A DNA stretch of 14,614 nt from an uncultured Gammaproteobacteria bacterium (GTDB lineage: Bacteria > Pseudomonadota > Gammaproteobacteria > GCA-2729495): assembly GCA_947258805.1 (NCBI GenBank), contig CAMYJV010000065.1:1-14614 (forward strand), given 5' to 3'. Of the stretch, positions 1 through 10,115 are shown in pieces. The notes under the pieces were generated by a model, which saw only the letters and a list, made by a program, of their open reading frames with translations, searched no databases and was not told the origin of the DNA. The position numbers and the translations under genes are program-made. The number at the start of each line of letters is the position of its first letter. The stretch's first letter is position 1.

Positions 1-924
1 CCGCACCTGCTGTGCCCGGTGGTCACCGATATGAAAGACGCCGCCAATGCGTTGCGCTGGTGTGTCGCCGAGATGGAGCGACGTTACCGGCTCATGGCAG
101 CCCTTGGCGTGCGGAACTTCGGTGGCTTTAACCGCAAGGTCCGCGCAGCCCTCGAAGACGGGAAGCCGATTCCCGACCCGCTCTATCAGCCCCTCGTGCC
201 GGATGCACCGGAAGATGATCCGGGCGCGCCGTCCTTGCAGCCCTTGCCCCAGATCGTGGTGGTCATCGACGAGCTGGCCGACATGATGATGATCGTCGGC
301 AAGAAGGTCGAGGAACTCATCGCCCGGCTGGCCCAGAAAGCGCGCGCCTCGGGCATACACATGATTATCGCGACCCAACGGCCGTCGGTCGATGTGATCA
401 CCGGCCTGATCAAGGCGAATATTCCTACCCGCATTGCATTCCAGGTATCGGCCAAGGTGGACTCGCGGACGATTCTCGACCAGGGCGGTGCGGAAACCTT
501 GCTCGGCCATGGCGACATGCTGTTTCTGCCGCCCGGCACCGGCGTTCCGGTGCGTGTGCACGGTGCCTTCGTCTCCGATCACGAAGTGCACCGCGTGGTC
601 GCGCAGCTGCGCGGTTCGGGCGAGCCGAACTACCTGGATGAGGTCACCAGCGAGCCACTCGAGCCGCTGGCGGGTCTGTCAATAGAAGCCTCCGGCGTGG
701 TGGGTGAGGTAGATGCCGAAGCGGATCCTCTCTATGATCAGGCCGTGCGTATAGTCACGGAAACCCGGCGGGCATCGGTATCCGGCATCCAGCGTCGCCT
801 GAAGATCGGCTACAACCGCGCGGCGCGGATGGTCGAGACCATGGAAGCGACAGGCATTGTGGGGCAGTTGCAGGCGAACGGCTCCCGCGAAGTTCTCGCG
901 CCACCCCCGCCGGAGGACCGCTGA
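1..924 (+). CDS. ftsK: DNA translocase FtsK, C-terminal part (5' truncated by window)
   Basis: FtsK is the septal, hexameric ATP-driven DNA pump that moves chromosome termini at division and activates XerCD at dif. Only the last 307 residues are present; the N-terminal membrane domain, linker and Walker A lie upstream, and the frame is open from base 1. Visible landmarks are the Walker B strand [10 protein letters not shown] (about residues 85-94 of the fragment), then [20 protein letters not shown] and [20 protein letters not shown], which are nearly identical to E. coli FtsK as I recall it, and [17 protein letters not shown]. The final ~65 residues (from about 242, [11 protein letters not shown]) form the winged-helix gamma domain that reads KOPS sequences in this family; the [10 protein letters not shown] helix is present. 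It ends in a TGA followed within 7 bases by lolA, so the two are probably co-transcribed. Identification is secure. Confidence 0.97.
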   Translation, partial: PHLLCPVVTDMKDAANALRWCVAEMERRYRLMAALGVRNFGGFNRKVRAALEDGKPIPDPLYQPLVPDAPEDDPGAPSLQPLPQIVVVIDELADMMMIVGKKVEELIARLAQKARASGIHMIIATQRPSVDVITGLIKANIPTRIAFQVSAKVDSRTILDQGGAETLLGHGDMLFLPPGTGVPVRVHGAFVSDHEVHRVVAQLRGSGEPNYLDEVTSEPLEPLAGLSIEASGVVGEVDAEADPLYDQAVRIVTETRRASVSGIQRRLKIGYNRAARMVETMEATGIVGQLQANGSREVLAPPPPEDR

Positions 925-930
925 GCCATC

Positions 931-1578
931 GTGCCCGGCCATAAGCAGGCCGGCGCCTTGTTGGCGCTGTTGCTGTTTCACCTGTTCGCACCGGCAGTCG
1001 CCGGGACCACCGAACCGGGGCTTGCCCGCCTGCAAGCCTTCCTCGACGAACTCGACACGCTGATCGCCGATTTCACGCAGGACGTCGTGAATCGTGACCT
1101 TGAACTCGTGGAGTCAGCCACCGGCCGGGTTGTGCTGCAGAAACCGGGGCGGTTCCGCTGGGACTATCGCGAGCCCTTCGAGCGCGTGATCGTGGCCGAC
1201 GGTGAACGGGTCTGGTTGTACGAAGCGGATCTTGAGCAGGTAACGGTGCGGCGGCTGGACGAGGGTCTTGGCGAGACCCCCGCGGCGCTGCTGACCGGCT
1301 CCGTTGACGTGCTGGAGACTTTTGAATTCCTCGGCAGTGATACCCAGGACGATCTGCTGTGGGTCAATCTCGGGCCCCGCTCCGAGGCCGGCGATTTCGA
1401 CAGCATCCGGCTCGGCTTCGACGGGCCCCTGCTCACGCGACTGGAGCTGCGGGACCGCCTCGGCCAGACGACCCGGCTGGCCTTTGCAGCCGTGGAGCAG
1501 GGCACCGTGGTGCCGGAAGCCGTGTTCACCTTCGACGTGCCTGAAGGCGTTGACGTGATCGGCGAAGACGAACTCTGA
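931..1578 (+). CDS. lolA: outer-membrane lipoprotein carrier protein LolA
   Basis: LolA is the periplasmic chaperone that takes lipoproteins from the LolCDE transporter and hands them to LolB in the outer membrane. The 215-residue protein has a signal peptide with hydrophobic core ALLALLLFHLF and a likely cleavage after APAVA (about residue 24). The mature part carries the family pattern: FTQ near the N-terminus, ATGRVVLQKPGRFRWDYREP, then VIVADGERVWLYEADLEQVTV. Length matches the usual ~200. The start chosen is the GTG six bases after the ftsK stop; a GGAGGA lies 13 bases upstream, inside the end of ftsK, which is a rather long spacing, so the exact start is less sure than the identity. The ftsK-lolA-rarA order supports the call. 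Confidence 0.95.
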   Translation: MPGHKQAGALLALLLFHLFAPAVAGTTEPGLARLQAFLDELDTLIADFTQDVVNRDLELVESATGRVVLQKPGRFRWDYREPFERVIVADGERVWLYEADLEQVTVRRLDEGLGETPAALLTGSVDVLETFEFLGSDTQDDLLWVNLGPRSEAGDFDSIRLGFDGPLLTRLELRDRLGQTTRLAFAAVEQGTVVPEAVFTFDVPEGVDVIGEDEL

Positions 1579-1585
1579 GCCGGCC

Positions 1586-1978
1586 GTGCTGCCGCTGCGT
1601 TTTCCCTACCAGTGGCTGTTCGGCGGTGTGTTCGCGATGGCCGTAGTACTGGGCCTCGCCCTGGCCCCGGCCGGCCGCATGACAGCGGTTTGGTTTCTAT
1701 CCGACAAAGTGGCCCACTTCCTGGCCTTTGCCGCGTTGATGACCTGGTTCTGCGGCGTATTCCGCCTGCCGCTTACGCCGATAGTGGCGCTGGGGCTGCT
1801 GGCCTTCGGCGGGGTGATCGAGTTCCTGCAGGGCATGGTGCCCTATCGCAGTGCAGAGTTTGCTGACCTGCAGGCCGACGGCACCGGCATATTGGCCGGC
1901 TGGGTGCTGGCCATAGTCGGGCTGCGCCACTGGACCCGCTGGCTGGAATCCCTGCTGCCGCCGCGCGCTGCGCCGTGA
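1586..1978 (+). CDS. VanZ-family small integral membrane protein
   Basis: A 130-residue membrane protein with about four hydrophobic segments: residues 8-27, 34-55, 60-80 and 100-117 roughly. It shows the VanZ-like signature: [13 protein letters not shown] in the second helix and [20 protein letters not shown] followed by a Gly-containing final helix. VanZ was named for low-level teicoplanin resistance, but most members, including proteobacterial ones, have no known biochemical role, so no resistance function should be read into this. GTG start 7 bases after the lolA stop. Its TGA overlaps the rarA GTG in a GTGA, implying translational coupling. Family assignment is good, function unknown. 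Confidence 0.85.
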   Translation: MLPLRFPYQWLFGGVFAMAVVLGLALAPAGRMTAVWFLSDKVAHFLAFAALMTWFCGVFRLPLTPIVALGLLAFGGVIEFLQGMVPYRSAEFADLQADGTGILAGWVLAIVGLRHWTRWLESLLPPRAAP

Positions 1979-2344
1979 AGCAGGATCTGCGGCCGCTGGC
2001 CGACCGGATGCGGCCGCAGTCCGTGGCCGAGGTCGCGGGGCAGCAGCACCTGCTCGGCCCCGACAAGCCGCTGCAACGGTTACTGGAAGCGCGGCCGCTG
2101 CACTCGGCCATCCTCTGGGGCCCACCGGGTACCGGCAAGACGACGCTGGCCAGGCTGGTGGCGCACAATGCCGGGGCGCGCTTCATCGCTTTATCGGCCG
2201 TGCTGGCAGGTGTGAAAGACATTCGCGCCGCCGTGGCCGAGGCCCAGGCTCACGCGGCCACCCCAACGGTATTGTTTCTCGACGAGGTGCACCGCTTCAA
2301 CAAGTCGCAGCAGGACGCATTTTTGCCGTGGGTGGAAGACAACA

Positions 2345-2361
<17 letters not shown>
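1975..2361 (+). CDS. rarA: RarA (MgsA) AAA+ ATPase, N-terminal piece of a frameshifted gene
   Basis: RarA is a clamp-loader-like AAA+ ATPase that acts at stalled replication forks and interacts with SSB. This piece contains [20 protein letters not shown], Walker A GPPGTGKT at residues 49-56, and Walker [18 protein letters not shown] from about residue 98. After WVED the reading frame leaves the family and stops at TGA 2359-2361. The GTG start overlaps the stop of the VanZ-like gene. Removing the 76 bases 2266-2341 joins this piece in frame to the downstream one and gives a 425-residue protein, close to the ~447 of E. coli RarA, so the two pieces are one gene. Translated alone, it would have the nucleotide-binding core but no lid, sensor or tetramerisation parts and would be non-functional. 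Confidence 0.9.
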
Positions 2362-4650
<2,289 letters not shown>

Positions 4651-4654
4651 GGCT

Positions 4655-6862
4655 GTGCCGGGTCGCAGCTCCGCACTCCGGGCGCTTCGCTTCCGGCGGA
4701 TTGATCGATTCGCGTGGTGTCGAACTACAAAGGCGCTTGCCTCGTGCGTGACCTTATTTTTATTTGCGATTGGAATCTTGAACGGGTGCAGTGAAAAAGT
4801 TGCGCCAGGCGTCTATCCCGCCGCCCAGCGCTTGCCGGTCGTAGACGACTATCATGGCACGCAAGTCGCAGATCCCTATCGCTGGCTCGAGGCGCTGGAC
4901 ACGCCGGAGACCCGCGATTGGGTAGCAGCACAGAACGCGCTGACTGAGTCAAAGCTTGCAAAGCTGCCTGCCCGGGAGTGGTTTGCGAACAAACTGGCCG
5001 GCCTGATCGACTACGAGCGGATCAGCGTGCCTGACGCACGCGGCGGTGTGTACGTGTTCGACCACAATACGGGGCGGCTCGAACAGGACGTACTGCGGGT
5101 GAGCGACGATCCGGCGGAGCTTGGCCGCGTGCTGCTGGATCCCAACGCGCTGGACGCTGACGGGTCGATTTCCATCGGCGGCTATGCCCTCAGTCCGGAC
5201 GGTCGCTGGCTGGCCTATAGCCTGTCCGAAGGCGGCAGCGACTGGGACTACTGGCAGGTGCGGAACACGGAAACCGGGGAAGACCGCGACGATCGTATCG
5301 AAGGCACCAAGTTCACCGGCGTGTCCTGGACCCCCGGGGGTGATGCGTTCTTCTACAGCCGATATCCGCAAGCCGATGGTGGCTTCGACGATTCGCAGCA
5401 GGTGCGCGTTTACCGCCATGAGATCGCTACGCCGCAGTCCGCCGACACGCTCGTGTTCCAGGTGACCGATCACCCGACCCGCAATCCCTATGGCACGGTC
5501 ACGGAGGACGGCCGTTACCTGGTGATCGAGCTCTTCGACGGCTATGAGACGAACGGCATCTATTACCTGCCGCTGGACGACACGGGGCAACCGGTGGGCG
5601 AGGTGGTGCGGCTGCTCGACGATTGGGACGCTCGCTATGGGTTTCTCGGTCACGACCGCGACCGTTTCTTCTTCCAGACCACGCGGGATGCACCCCTGGG
5701 CCGTGTTGTCGCCATCGACCTGTCATCAGCGGAAGTCGCGAACTGGACGGAGGTGGTTCCCGAGGCGGACTCGGCGATCGAATCCGTGACGCTCGCCGGT
5801 GATGAACTGCTGGTGGCCTATATCCGCGACGCGCGCGCCGAAGTGCAGCGGTTCGGGCTCGACGGCACGCCGCGCGGCGAACTGGTGCTCCCGGGCTTCG
5901 GCACCGTGGCGGGTTTGACGGGCCGGCTGGGTGACGGAGAGGCGTTCTTCAGCTACACGGACTTCACGACCCCGGGCATGGTGCATCGTTACGACGCGCA
6001 GACCGCCGAAGCGGTGGCACTTCGCCGGCCAGCCGTTGGCATCACGCCGGGCGACTATCAGACCCGGCAGGTCTTCGTCACGAGCCGCGACGGCACGAAA
6101 GTGCCGGTCAGTATCGTCGCGCGCCGCGATCTGCCGCCCGGACCCCGGCCGACGGTCCTCTACGGCTACGGTGGCTTCAACGTATCGTTGCTGCCGGGCT
6201 ATTCCACGGCACGCATGGCTTGGCTGGAGGCTGGCGGCGTGTATGCGGTGGCCAACCTGCGTGGAGGTGGCGAGTACGGAGAGGCCTGGCACCAGGCAGG
6301 CACGAAGCTGAACAAGCAGAACGTGTTCGACGACTTCATCGCGGCGGCGGAGTGGCTGGTGGAGGAGGGCGTCACGACGCCCGAGCAACTGGCGATCTGG
6401 GGCGGCAGCAACGGTGGCCTGCTGGTGGGCGCCGTGGCCCAGCAGCGCCCGGCGCTGTTTGCGGCCGCAGTGCCGGCGGTCGGCGTGCATGACATGCTGC
6501 GATATCACCTGGCCAGTGCGAACGCACGGCAGTGGTCCAGCGACTACGGGCTCAGTGAGGACGCAGCCGAGTTCGGCGCGCTGTATGCCTATTCGCCGTA
6601 TCACAACCTCAATACCGGAGCCTGTTACCCGGCAACACTGGTGATGGCCGATGCGAACGACGACCGGGTCGTGCCGTGGCACAGCTACAAATACGCCGCA
6701 GCCTTGCAGCATGCGCAGGGCTGCGACAAGCCGGCGCTGATTCGGGTGGAGACCAATACCGGCCATGGCGCCGGTGCCTCCACGTCGAAGCTCATCAATG
6801 AGTACGCGGACCAGTGGGCCTTTGTATCGGCAATGACCGGCCTAAAGCCCGCGGGGTCCTGA
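4655..6862 (+). CDS. prolyl oligopeptidase (S9A), probable lipoprotein
   Basis: Serine peptidase that cuts short peptides after proline. It has an N-terminal seven-bladed beta-propeller gate (beginning after YHGTQVADPYRWLEALDTPE) and a C-terminal alpha/beta-hydrolase domain. The catalytic triad is intact: Ser in WGGSNGGLL (about residue 585), Asp in ADANDDRVVP, and His in TNTGHGAG (about residue 704). YGYGGFN and NLRGGGEYGEAWH are also typical. The N-terminus has a hydrophobic stretch ending in ILNGC, a plausible lipobox with Cys at about 45, so the enzyme may be lipid-anchored in the periplasm or outer membrane. The GTG at 4655 is chosen because it has GAGG 9 bases upstream and keeps basic residues before the hydrophobic core. 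A GTG at 4748 would leave an n-region without a positive charge, and the ATG at 4604 lies inside serS. The start remains uncertain; the identity does not. Confidence 0.93.
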   Translation: MPGRSSALRALRFRRIDRFAWCRTTKALASCVTLFLFAIGILNGCSEKVAPGVYPAAQRLPVVDDYHGTQVADPYRWLEALDTPETRDWVAAQNALTESKLAKLPAREWFANKLAGLIDYERISVPDARGGVYVFDHNTGRLEQDVLRVSDDPAELGRVLLDPNALDADGSISIGGYALSPDGRWLAYSLSEGGSDWDYWQVRNTETGEDRDDRIEGTKFTGVSWTPGGDAFFYSRYPQADGGFDDSQQVRVYRHEIATPQSADTLVFQVTDHPTRNPYGTVTEDGRYLVIELFDGYETNGIYYLPLDDTGQPVGEVVRLLDDWDARYGFLGHDRDRFFFQTTRDAPLGRVVAIDLSSAEVANWTEVVPEADSAIESVTLAGDELLVAYIRDARAEVQRFGLDGTPRGELVLPGFGTVAGLTGRLGDGEAFFSYTDFTTPGMVHRYDAQTAEAVALRRPAVGITPGDYQTRQVFVTSRDGTKVPVSIVARRDLPPGPRPTVLYGYGGFNVSLLPGYSTARMAWLEAGGVYAVANLRGGGEYGEAWHQAGTKLNKQNVFDDFIAAAEWLVEEGVTTPEQLAIWGGSNGGLLVGAVAQQRPALFAAAVPAVGVHDMLRYHLASANARQWSSDYGLSEDAAEFGALYAYSPYHNLNTGACYPATLVMADANDDRVVPWHSYKYAAALQHAQGCDKPALIRVETNTGHGAGASTSKLINEYADQWAFVSAMTGLKPAGS

Positions 6863-6865
6863 GCC

Positions 6866-7162
6866 TTACCAGGGCAGTTCCTGGCCATCCGCATTCCAGA
6901 AGCGCCCGGCGCTCTCAGGGCCGAGTTCGGCGATCAGTTTGGCCATGCCGGCAGCGGATTCGGCCGGCCGGATCAATTTGAGCTCGCCGCTCTCGATGAG
7001 TGGCATCAAGGGCTGGAAGACCTTGGGCACCGGATCACCGGGTTTCAGGTCCAGCACCCCCTTGGTGTCGACGATGCCGGGATTCAGCAGGCCGACCGTA
7101 ATGCCGCGCGGGGCGAGATCCATGGCCAGCTCGTGGGCCGCGTAACCGCCGGAAGCTTCAGA
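6866..7162 (-). pseudogene. Remnant of a short-chain dehydrogenase/reductase (C-terminal part)
   Basis: On the reverse strand the frame reads SEASGGY, AAHELAMDLAPRGITVGLLN, PGIVDTKG and ends AGRFWNADGQELPW before TAA (6866-6868). This matches the C-terminal third of classical SDR enzymes: the helix after the active site, DLAPRGI, and the N/HPG loop that follows. The Rossmann N-terminus (TGxxxGIG) is absent, since its place is taken by the start of the HD-GYP gene on the other strand. After SGGY the expected YxxSK helix is also missing, about ten residues skipped. No start codon precedes the homologous part; the first ATG (7123) would give only 85 residues lacking all catalytic elements. It is best read as a decayed gene. 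It converges on the prolyl oligopeptidase stop with 3 bases between. Confidence 0.72.
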
Positions 7163-7212
7163 TTCGCGGGAGCGGGCCGATAAGTCTTTGGTGAAGAGGG
7201 AGGCGCTGCATT

Positions 7213-8472
7213 GTGACAGCAGAGACCGAACGAGTTGCGATTGATACCGGGGATCTCGAACTCGGCATGTATGTGGCCGAACTCGACCGACCGTGGTTGG
7301 AGACCCCGTTTCTCTTCCAGGGGTTCATGATCGACAGCGAAGACGACCTGCAGCAACTCAGGGAGAGTTGCGCGTACGTTCTCGTCGACGTCGAGCGCAG
7401 CTCCGTCGAAGTCGAAAAGGTCTGCATCCCCCTCGAAAAGACGCCTGCTCCGGCGAATGCGGAAGTCCGGTTCATCCGGCCCGACCAGCCAGTCTATACC
7501 GACACCCGTTCATGCGAGGAAGAAGGCCAGCAGGCGGAACAGCTGCAGCTAAAGGTCGGGCAAGCCTTTGTTGACTTCATGCAGAACGTAAAAGCTACCG
7601 GCACGGCCAACATCGAGGCACTGGAAACCGCGATTGCGCCTGTCGTGGAGAGCGTAACCCGGAATCCGGATGCGCTGCTCTGGTTGACGAAAATGCAGGA
7701 CAAGGGTGGCTACATCTACCGTCATGCCGTCTGCTCGTCAGTCCTCGCAGTCACAATCGGACGTCATCTCGGGCTGAACAAGCATCTGCTGAGTAACCTG
7801 GCAATGGGCGGCATGCTACTGGACGTTGGCAAGACTCTGCTGCCAGATGATCTTCTGAATAAGCCCGGACCCCTGACGCCGCAGGAATACGAGCTCGCGA
7901 AAACGCACGTCGAAAAGGGCGTAGAACTCCTGGAAAAGACCGACGGGGCCACAGACGAAATACTGGTGATGGTCCGTTGTCACCACGAGCGTCACGATGG
8001 CTCCGGATATCCATACGGGCTGCAGGGCTCCGCAATTCCGCCGCTCGGCAAAATTGCGGGTTTGGTCGACACCTTCGACGCGATGACGAGTATGCGGGAC
8101 TATGGTGAGCGGACGTCGATGCACAAGACCCTGAACTACTTCAATCGTGAGCGCGACAAGACCTTCGACGGTTCCCTGGTCGAGCAGTTTATTCAGGCGC
8201 TTGGAATATATCCCACGGGCAGTCTCGTGGAACTTTCGGACGGCACTGTGGGCGCCGTGATCGAGCAGAACAGGCTGCGCCGGCTCCAACCCCGGGTTCT
8301 GCTGTTGCTCGGTCCGGATAAGACAAGACTGCCCAAGCCGCAAGCCGTCGACCTGCTGAACGAGAGTGAATTGCACGGCAAAGAAGCGCTACGAATCATT
8401 GATTGCCTGGATCCGGAGACCTTCAAGATCGATCCGAATGACCTGTTCCTGGAGGAATCGATCCATGATTGA
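7213..8472 (+). CDS. DUF3391 / HD-GYP domain protein (c-di-GMP phosphodiesterase-like, HD His replaced)
   Basis: HD-GYP proteins hydrolyse cyclic di-GMP to GMP. Residues ~5-65 resemble the DUF3391 domain (VAIDTGDLELGMYVAELDRP, WLETPFLFQGF). Residues ~165-330 are HD-GYP: His171 in YRHAVCSSVLA, LTPQEYELAKTHVEKG with His232, the paired His257-His258 in CHHERHDGSGYP, and the GYP at 265-267, then LVDTFDAMTS. The normal HD dyad of the LLHDIGK element reads MLLDVGKTLLP here, so the metal-binding His is Leu203 while Asp204 remains. Activity may be reduced, altered or lost. GTG start with GGGAGG 9 bases upstream. Its last 8 bases overlap the start of the EAL gene, so the two are translationally linked. 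Codon choice looks less GC-rich than in the housekeeping genes upstream. Confidence 0.9.
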   Translation: MTAETERVAIDTGDLELGMYVAELDRPWLETPFLFQGFMIDSEDDLQQLRESCAYVLVDVERSSVEVEKVCIPLEKTPAPANAEVRFIRPDQPVYTDTRSCEEEGQQAEQLQLKVGQAFVDFMQNVKATGTANIEALETAIAPVVESVTRNPDALLWLTKMQDKGGYIYRHAVCSSVLAVTIGRHLGLNKHLLSNLAMGGMLLDVGKTLLPDDLLNKPGPLTPQEYELAKTHVEKGVELLEKTDGATDEILVMVRCHHERHDGSGYPYGLQGSAIPPLGKIAGLVDTFDAMTSMRDYGERTSMHKTLNYFNRERDKTFDGSLVEQFIQALGIYPTGSLVELSDGTVGAVIEQNRLRRLQPRVLLLLGPDKTRLPKPQAVDLLNESELHGKEALRIIDCLDPETFKIDPNDLFLEESIHD

Positions 8473-9745
8473 ACAGGCACATGCAAGCCGCGAGCATGCG
8501 GTCGCGGCGATCGAGGATGGGCAAAAGCAGTCCCGGGAGAATCAGCGCGCAATCGGTGTAGTCGCGCTGTCAGTCATCAACATCCACGAACTCTGGTACG
8601 GCGTCAGCTACGAGGCGGGCGACCGTGTGATGGCAGAAGTACTGAAGACGGTTCGCGCCAGCGTCCGCAGCAGCGATACACCTGTGCAGACCAGCGACTC
8701 TGCTGTTCTGATCATCTTGCCGAATCTCGCGCACGAAGCGCAGCTTACGATGGCAGTCAACAAGTTGATTGACGCGTTCCAGGCGCCGGTCGTAATCGAT
8801 TCTATGACGATCTATCCAAACGTTCGTTTGGGCGCGGCCTTTGACGCGGAGCACGAGCTTGGCGGGCTAGACCTGCTTGCCCGCGCGAGCCAGGCCACCC
8901 AAAAGGCGGAAAAACAGGGACGTCCTTACCTGATTTATCAGGAGGATCTCGACGAAGAAACGGGATGGGAGATAGAGACGGCGCTGCGCAACGCGCTCCA
9001 GGCTGGCGAGCTGGAACTGTATTTTCAACCCAAAATCTCTCTGCGAGAGGATCGGCCGACAAGCTGTGAAGCGCTGGTGCGATGGCACAGCGCAGAGCGT
9101 GGCTTCATTCCACCGGACGTATTTATACCGATTGCCGAGCAATCCGGCCTGATCGAGCCATTGACGCGCTCTGTCATCAACCTCGCTCTGCAGCACCTGA
9201 GTAGCTGGAAGTCACATGGCGTCGATGTCAACGTGGCGGTCAACATTTCACCACAGATTTTACGCACCCCAAGATTTGTCGATCAGTTAAGCCAGTCGTT
9301 GCAGTTCTGGAACGTTGAACCGACAGATTTGACGTTAGAAATCACCGAGACGGTGGCGATGGAAATGCCTGCCGTAACCAATGCGGTGCTGCGCGAAGCC
9401 AGGGCTCTGGGATATCGTATTGCAATCGACGACTTTGGTACCGGTTACTCGTCACTTTCCTACCTTGCTGAGCTACCGGCGGACGAAATCAAGATCGACA
9501 AGAGCTTCGTCGGGACAATGCATCAGAATGCCGCGAATCACCAGATCGTCGCGGCCATTATCGATCTTGCAAAGCGATTCGGGTTCTCCGTCGTCGCCGA
9601 GGGCGTAGAGAGCATGAAGATCGTTCAGGAACTGCAAAAACTAAAATGTGATTGCGTGCAGGGCTACTACTACAGTCCTGCGATTCCTGGTCCCGATTTT
9701 CTCGATTTCATCATGAACTACGGCCGCCACAGCGAGGCTTCCTGA
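8465..9745 (+). CDS. degenerate GGDEF-EAL protein, probable c-di-GMP phosphodiesterase
   Basis: 426 residues. Residues ~25-160 fold like a GGDEF domain but lack the GGDEF loop (the corresponding place reads QTSDSAVLIILPN), so no diguanylate cyclase activity is expected; it may sense GTP or dimerise. Residues ~170-415 are a complete EAL domain: EAL at 202-204 (CEALVRW), Asn260 in VNISPQ, Glu292 in LEITET, Asp322-Asp323 in DDFGTGYSSL, Lys346 in KIDKSF, Glu379 in AEGVES, and QGYYYSPAIP. All the metal- and substrate-binding residues I can name are present, so it should linearise c-di-GMP to pGpG. The ATG at 8465 has GGAGGA 8 bases upstream and overlaps the HD-GYP stop by 8 bases; longer frames upstream are out-of-frame readings of that gene. 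No membrane segment or signal peptide: cytoplasmic. Confidence 0.92.
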   Translation: MIEQAHASREHAVAAIEDGQKQSRENQRAIGVVALSVINIHELWYGVSYEAGDRVMAEVLKTVRASVRSSDTPVQTSDSAVLIILPNLAHEAQLTMAVNKLIDAFQAPVVIDSMTIYPNVRLGAAFDAEHELGGLDLLARASQATQKAEKQGRPYLIYQEDLDEETGWEIETALRNALQAGELELYFQPKISLREDRPTSCEALVRWHSAERGFIPPDVFIPIAEQSGLIEPLTRSVINLALQHLSSWKSHGVDVNVAVNISPQILRTPRFVDQLSQSLQFWNVEPTDLTLEITETVAMEMPAVTNAVLREARALGYRIAIDDFGTGYSSLSYLAELPADEIKIDKSFVGTMHQNAANHQIVAAIIDLAKRFGFSVVAEGVESMKIVQELQKLKCDCVQGYYYSPAIPGPDFLDFIMNYGRHSEAS

Positions 9746-9746
9746 T

Positions 9747-9848
9747 CTGGAGTCGACCGTGACCGGCTATGGCGCCGGCGCGGCGACGTCGAAGATCAAC
9801 AGCAAGAATGCGGACCAGCGGGCCTTCGTGGCCGCGATGGCGGGGCTT
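9747..9848 (+). pseudogene. Decayed 3' stub of a second prolyl oligopeptidase gene
   Basis: The 34 codons directly after the EAL stop translate as LESTV, TGYGAGAATSK, then ADQRAFVAAMAGL. They align with the end of the intact prolyl oligopeptidase upstream (6746-6844: TGHGAGASTSK, ADQWAFVSAMTGL). Over the 29 aligned residues from the TG onward 19 are identical. The catalytic His codon CAT has become TAT (Tyr). No propeller or nucleophile part is present. The rest of the frame past 9848 runs antisense through other genes and is not coding. This is therefore a gene end left behind by a duplication, replacement or insertion event. Confidence 0.78.
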
Positions 9849-9860
9849 GGGCCAGGGCAG

Positions 9861-10046
9861 CTAGCCGCGCACGATATAGATCAGCAGGGCGATAAACAGA
9901 ACCACGCCCACCAGCGGCAGCAGTGCCGCGTTCCAGTCGCCTTTCTCCGCCTTCGGGCTGTTCTTGCTCCACCAGCGCACGGCCGGGATGAGCACCACGA
10001 CGAACATGATCAGCAGGGCAGCCTGGCCAATCTTCATCCATTCCAT
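9861..10046 (-). CDS. small two-helix membrane protein of unknown function
   Basis: 61 residues, starting MEWMKIGQAALL and ending LLIYIVRG. Two transmembrane segments are evident, about residues 8-23 and 42-59, joined by a short polar loop (WWSKNSPKAEKGDWN) rich in Trp and Lys. GAGGAG lies about 10 bases before the ATG on the reverse strand. I do not recognise a named family; small proteins of this layout are common in gammaproteobacteria. It is read in the same direction as the Bax inhibitor-1 gene upstream but separated from it by a terminator, so it may have its own promoter or rely on read-through. Its stop abuts the prolyl oligopeptidase stub on the opposite strand. Confidence 0.7.
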   Translation of the reverse strand: MEWMKIGQAALLIMFVVVLIPAVRWWSKNSPKAEKGDWNAALLPLVGVVLFIALLIYIVRG

Positions 10047-10065
10047 CAGCGTCTCACTCCTCTAA

Positions 10066-10092
10066 CAAAAACCCCGGCACGTGGCCGGGGTT
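10066..10092 (-). terminator. Rho-independent terminator downstream of the Bax inhibitor-1 gene
   Basis: Perfect 9-bp stem: AACCCCGGC at 10070-10078 pairs with GCCGGGGTT at 10084-10092, loop of 5. On the reverse strand it is followed by a run of T (complement of AAAAA at 10067-10071). It lies 24 bases after the stop of the Bax inhibitor-1 gene and about 20 bases before the ATG of the 61-residue protein. Confidence 0.88.
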
Positions 10093-10115
10093 CCAGTGCC
10101 GGGCAAAGCCGACCG

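Noticed and set aside
5726..6766. Reverse-strand ORF of 346 codons inside the peptidase gene
   Set aside because: Antisense shadow of prolyl oligopeptidase, whose catalytic triad is intact on the forward strand.
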